DNA of 6,791 nucleotides from Candidatus Parcubacteria bacterium (GTDB lineage Bacteria > Patescibacteriota > Minisyncoccia > 2-02-FULL-40-12 > GWA2-44-9), in assembly GCA_019662005.1 (NCBI GenBank), contig JAIFWG010000033.1:1-6791 (forward strand). The letters run 5' to 3'. Shown in pieces: positions 5,167 through 6,791 of the stretch. Position 1 is the first letter of the stretch, and each line of letters begins with the position of its first letter. The position numbers and the translations under genes are program-made. The notes under the pieces are model-generated. The model saw nothing but the letters and a program-made list of their open reading frames with translations. It was not told the origin of the DNA and did not search any database.

Positions 5167-6791
5167 ATGGCTCGCGAATATCCTATCGAAAAAATTAGAA
5201 ATATTGGTGTTATCGCCCACATTGACGCTGGGAAAACTACTGTTTCCGAGCGTATTTTGTTTTATACCGGTATCAGTCACAAAATCGGAGAAGTCCACGA
5301 AGGGGACACTGTTATGGACTGGATGGAACAAGAACGCGAGCGAGGTATTACTATTACTGCAGCCGCTACTACCACATACTGGACTCCAACTACCGCTAAC
5401 GGCGACGAAAAAAGTAAAATCAAGATTAACTTAATTGATACGCCCGGCCACATCGACTTTACTATCGAAGTTAAGCGCTCTATGCGCGTGCTTGATGGTG
5501 CCGTAGTTGTGTTTGATGGTGTTGCTGGCGTTGAACCTCAATCTGAAACTAACTGGCGCTATGCTGACGATTACAACGTTCCTCGATTGTGTTTCGTAAA
5601 CAAACTTGATCGTTTGGGTGCTTCTTTTGACCGATCATTCGATTCAATTCTTGAACGGCTGACTCCTAATGCGGTTAAGATGCAAATTCCAAATGGCCAC
5701 GAAGACCAGTTTACTGGAGTTGTGGATTTATTGGATATGGAATTCATCAGCTTTGAAGGGCCTAAAGGAGAAAAAGTTATCCGAGGGCCAGTTCCTGCTG
5801 AATTGATGGATGAAGCCAAAAAGCAACGCTCTATTTTAATTGAAAAGATTGTTGAGAACGACGAAGATGCTCTTGCTGAATATTTAGACGGAAAAGAAAT
5901 TGCTGTTGATCGTTTGAAGGCGATCTTACGTAAGGCAGTTATCTCCGGAGCGGTCTATCCAGTCTTTTGTGGTTCCGCTTTAAAAAATAAAGGAGTGCAG
6001 CTAGTACTAGATGCTGTTTCATACTATTTACCATCACCTCTAGATATTCCGCCTACACCAGCAGTTGATGAAAAGGGTAATCCAGTTTTAGTCGAAGCTC
6101 GTGATGATGCACCATTTGCAGCTCTAGCCTTTAAAGTGGCAACTGATCCATATGTAGGGCAATTAACTTTCTTTAGAGTTTACCGAGGTACTCTGCAGGC
6201 AGGTTCCTATATATATAACCCAAAGAGCGGCCAACAGGAGCGTATTGGTCGTATTGTACAACTCCACGCTAACGAACGAAAAGAAATTAAAGAGATTGAT
6301 GCTGGTGGTATCGCAGCAGCTGTTGGATTAAAAGGAACCAAGACTGGCGACACGCTCTGCGATCCTTCTAATGTTGTGGTATTGCAAGGTATTGATGCTC
6401 CAGAACCGGTTATCTCTCTCCGAATTGAACCGAAGACAAAAGCTGACCAGGAAAAAATGGGTCTTGCTTTGCGTAAACTTTCTGACGAAGATCCAACATT
6501 TAAGATAAGAGGCGACGAAGAAACAGGCGATACTATTATCTCTGGTATGGGTGAATTGCACCTAGAAGTTCTTGTTGACCGCATGAAACGAGAGTTTGGT
6601 GTCGAAGCCAACGTCGGCCGGCCACAGGTTGCTTATAAAGAAACTATTACTGAAAAGGCTCAAGCTGAAGGTAAATATGTACGTCAATCAGGAGGTCGTG
6701 GTCAATACGGCCATGTTTGGTTGAAGGTTGAGCCATTAGAACGAGGCAAGGGCTATGAATTTATCAATGCTATTAAAGGAGGCTTCCCCCC
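5167..6791 (+). CDS. fusA: Translation elongation factor G, 3' truncated by the window edge
   Basis: EF-G is the GTPase that drives translocation of tRNAs and mRNA on the ribosome. The visible 541 of about 700 residues start MAREYPIEKIRNIG. GTPase motifs are G1 AHIDAGKTT (17-25), G2 RGITIT (59-64), G3 DTPGH (91-95) with His95, G4 NKLD (145-148) and G5 GSA (269-271). Domain II follows at about 300-400 and domain III at about 405-490 with SGMGELHLE (459-467). Domain IV begins with GGRGQYGHV (509-517). No second GTPase signature or unusual deletion is seen. The start has no Shine-Dalgarno and may be leaderless. The frame is open at the right edge, and the final residues read GGFPP where EF-G usually has GG-x-I-P, beside a run of six C. 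The next gene in a typical str operon, tuf, would lie outside the window. Confidence 0.97.
   Translation, partial: MAREYPIEKIRNIGVIAHIDAGKTTVSERILFYTGISHKIGEVHEGDTVMDWMEQERERGITITAAATTTYWTPTTANGDEKSKIKINLIDTPGHIDFTIEVKRSMRVLDGAVVVFDGVAGVEPQSETNWRYADDYNVPRLCFVNKLDRLGASFDRSFDSILERLTPNAVKMQIPNGHEDQFTGVVDLLDMEFISFEGPKGEKVIRGPVPAELMDEAKKQRSILIEKIVENDEDALAEYLDGKEIAVDRLKAILRKAVISGAVYPVFCGSALKNKGVQLVLDAVSYYLPSPLDIPPTPAVDEKGNPVLVEARDDAPFAALAFKVATDPYVGQLTFFRVYRGTLQAGSYIYNPKSGQQERIGRIVQLHANERKEIKEIDAGGIAAAVGLKGTKTGDTLCDPSNVVVLQGIDAPEPVISLRIEPKTKADQEKMGLALRKLSDEDPTFKIRGDEETGDTIISGMGELHLEVLVDRMKREFGVEANVGRPQVAYKETITEKAQAEGKYVRQSGGRGQYGHVWLKVEPLERGKGYEFINAIKGGFP

Noticed and set aside
5132..5434. 100-codon frame overlapping the start of fusA
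   Set aside because: It is out of frame with fusA, whose conserved GTPase motifs cover the same bases; its product has no recognisable family features.
5571..6611. Several minus-strand open frames opposite fusA
   Set aside because: They lie entirely antisense to a conserved essential gene and have low-complexity, serine-rich products typical of antisense frames.
1..6791. CRISPR array, insertion sequence, attachment site or prophage genes
   Set aside because: I found no repeated direct units, no transposase or integrase-like products, and no inverted-repeat pair flanking a gene block.

Overview
The window looks like part of a small, AT-leaning (about 40% GC by eye) bacterial genome, most likely a member of the Candidate Phyla Radiation (Patescibacteria). 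Pointers are the tight gene packing, a ComEC without its usual C-terminal nuclease domain, a long nucleoside diphosphate kinase with an internal insert, and start codons with almost no Shine-Dalgarno sequences. The phylum is an inference; no rRNA gene is present. All visible stops are TAA or TAG, and nothing suggests a changed genetic code.

Layout, left to right. Positions 1-151 hold the C-terminal tail of an unidentified gene and its terminator. Positions 181-2269 hold a DNA-uptake pair: the ComEC channel protein, overlapping by 11 bases a membrane-anchored or secreted HNH-like nuclease. Positions 2271-2970 hold a promoter, ndk, and a tRNA-Pro(GGG) only 3 bases after the ndk stop. Positions 2971-3278 have no protein gene but are full of structure: a long hairpin, a weak terminator-like hairpin, a foldable segment that may be a small RNA, and a bidirectional terminator. 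Next come rpmB (L28, minus strand) and an M50 membrane metalloprotease (plus strand), fired by two promoters laid over each other in the same 34 bp. From 4171 to the right edge is the str operon: rpsL, rpsG and fusA (cut by the window edge).

The clearest general signal is promoter geometry. Several genes have a -35 close to TTGCAA or TTGTAA, a 17-base spacer and a TAnnnT-like -10 placed so that transcription should begin at, or within about 4 bases of, the ATG. This predicts leaderless mRNAs for ndk, rpmB, the M50 protease and perhaps fusA. It fits the lack of ribosome-binding sites and moves the preferred ndk start to 2309.

Functionally, the left part concerns DNA acquisition and nucleotide balance and the right part translation. 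The least explained part is the structured region 3060-3275.
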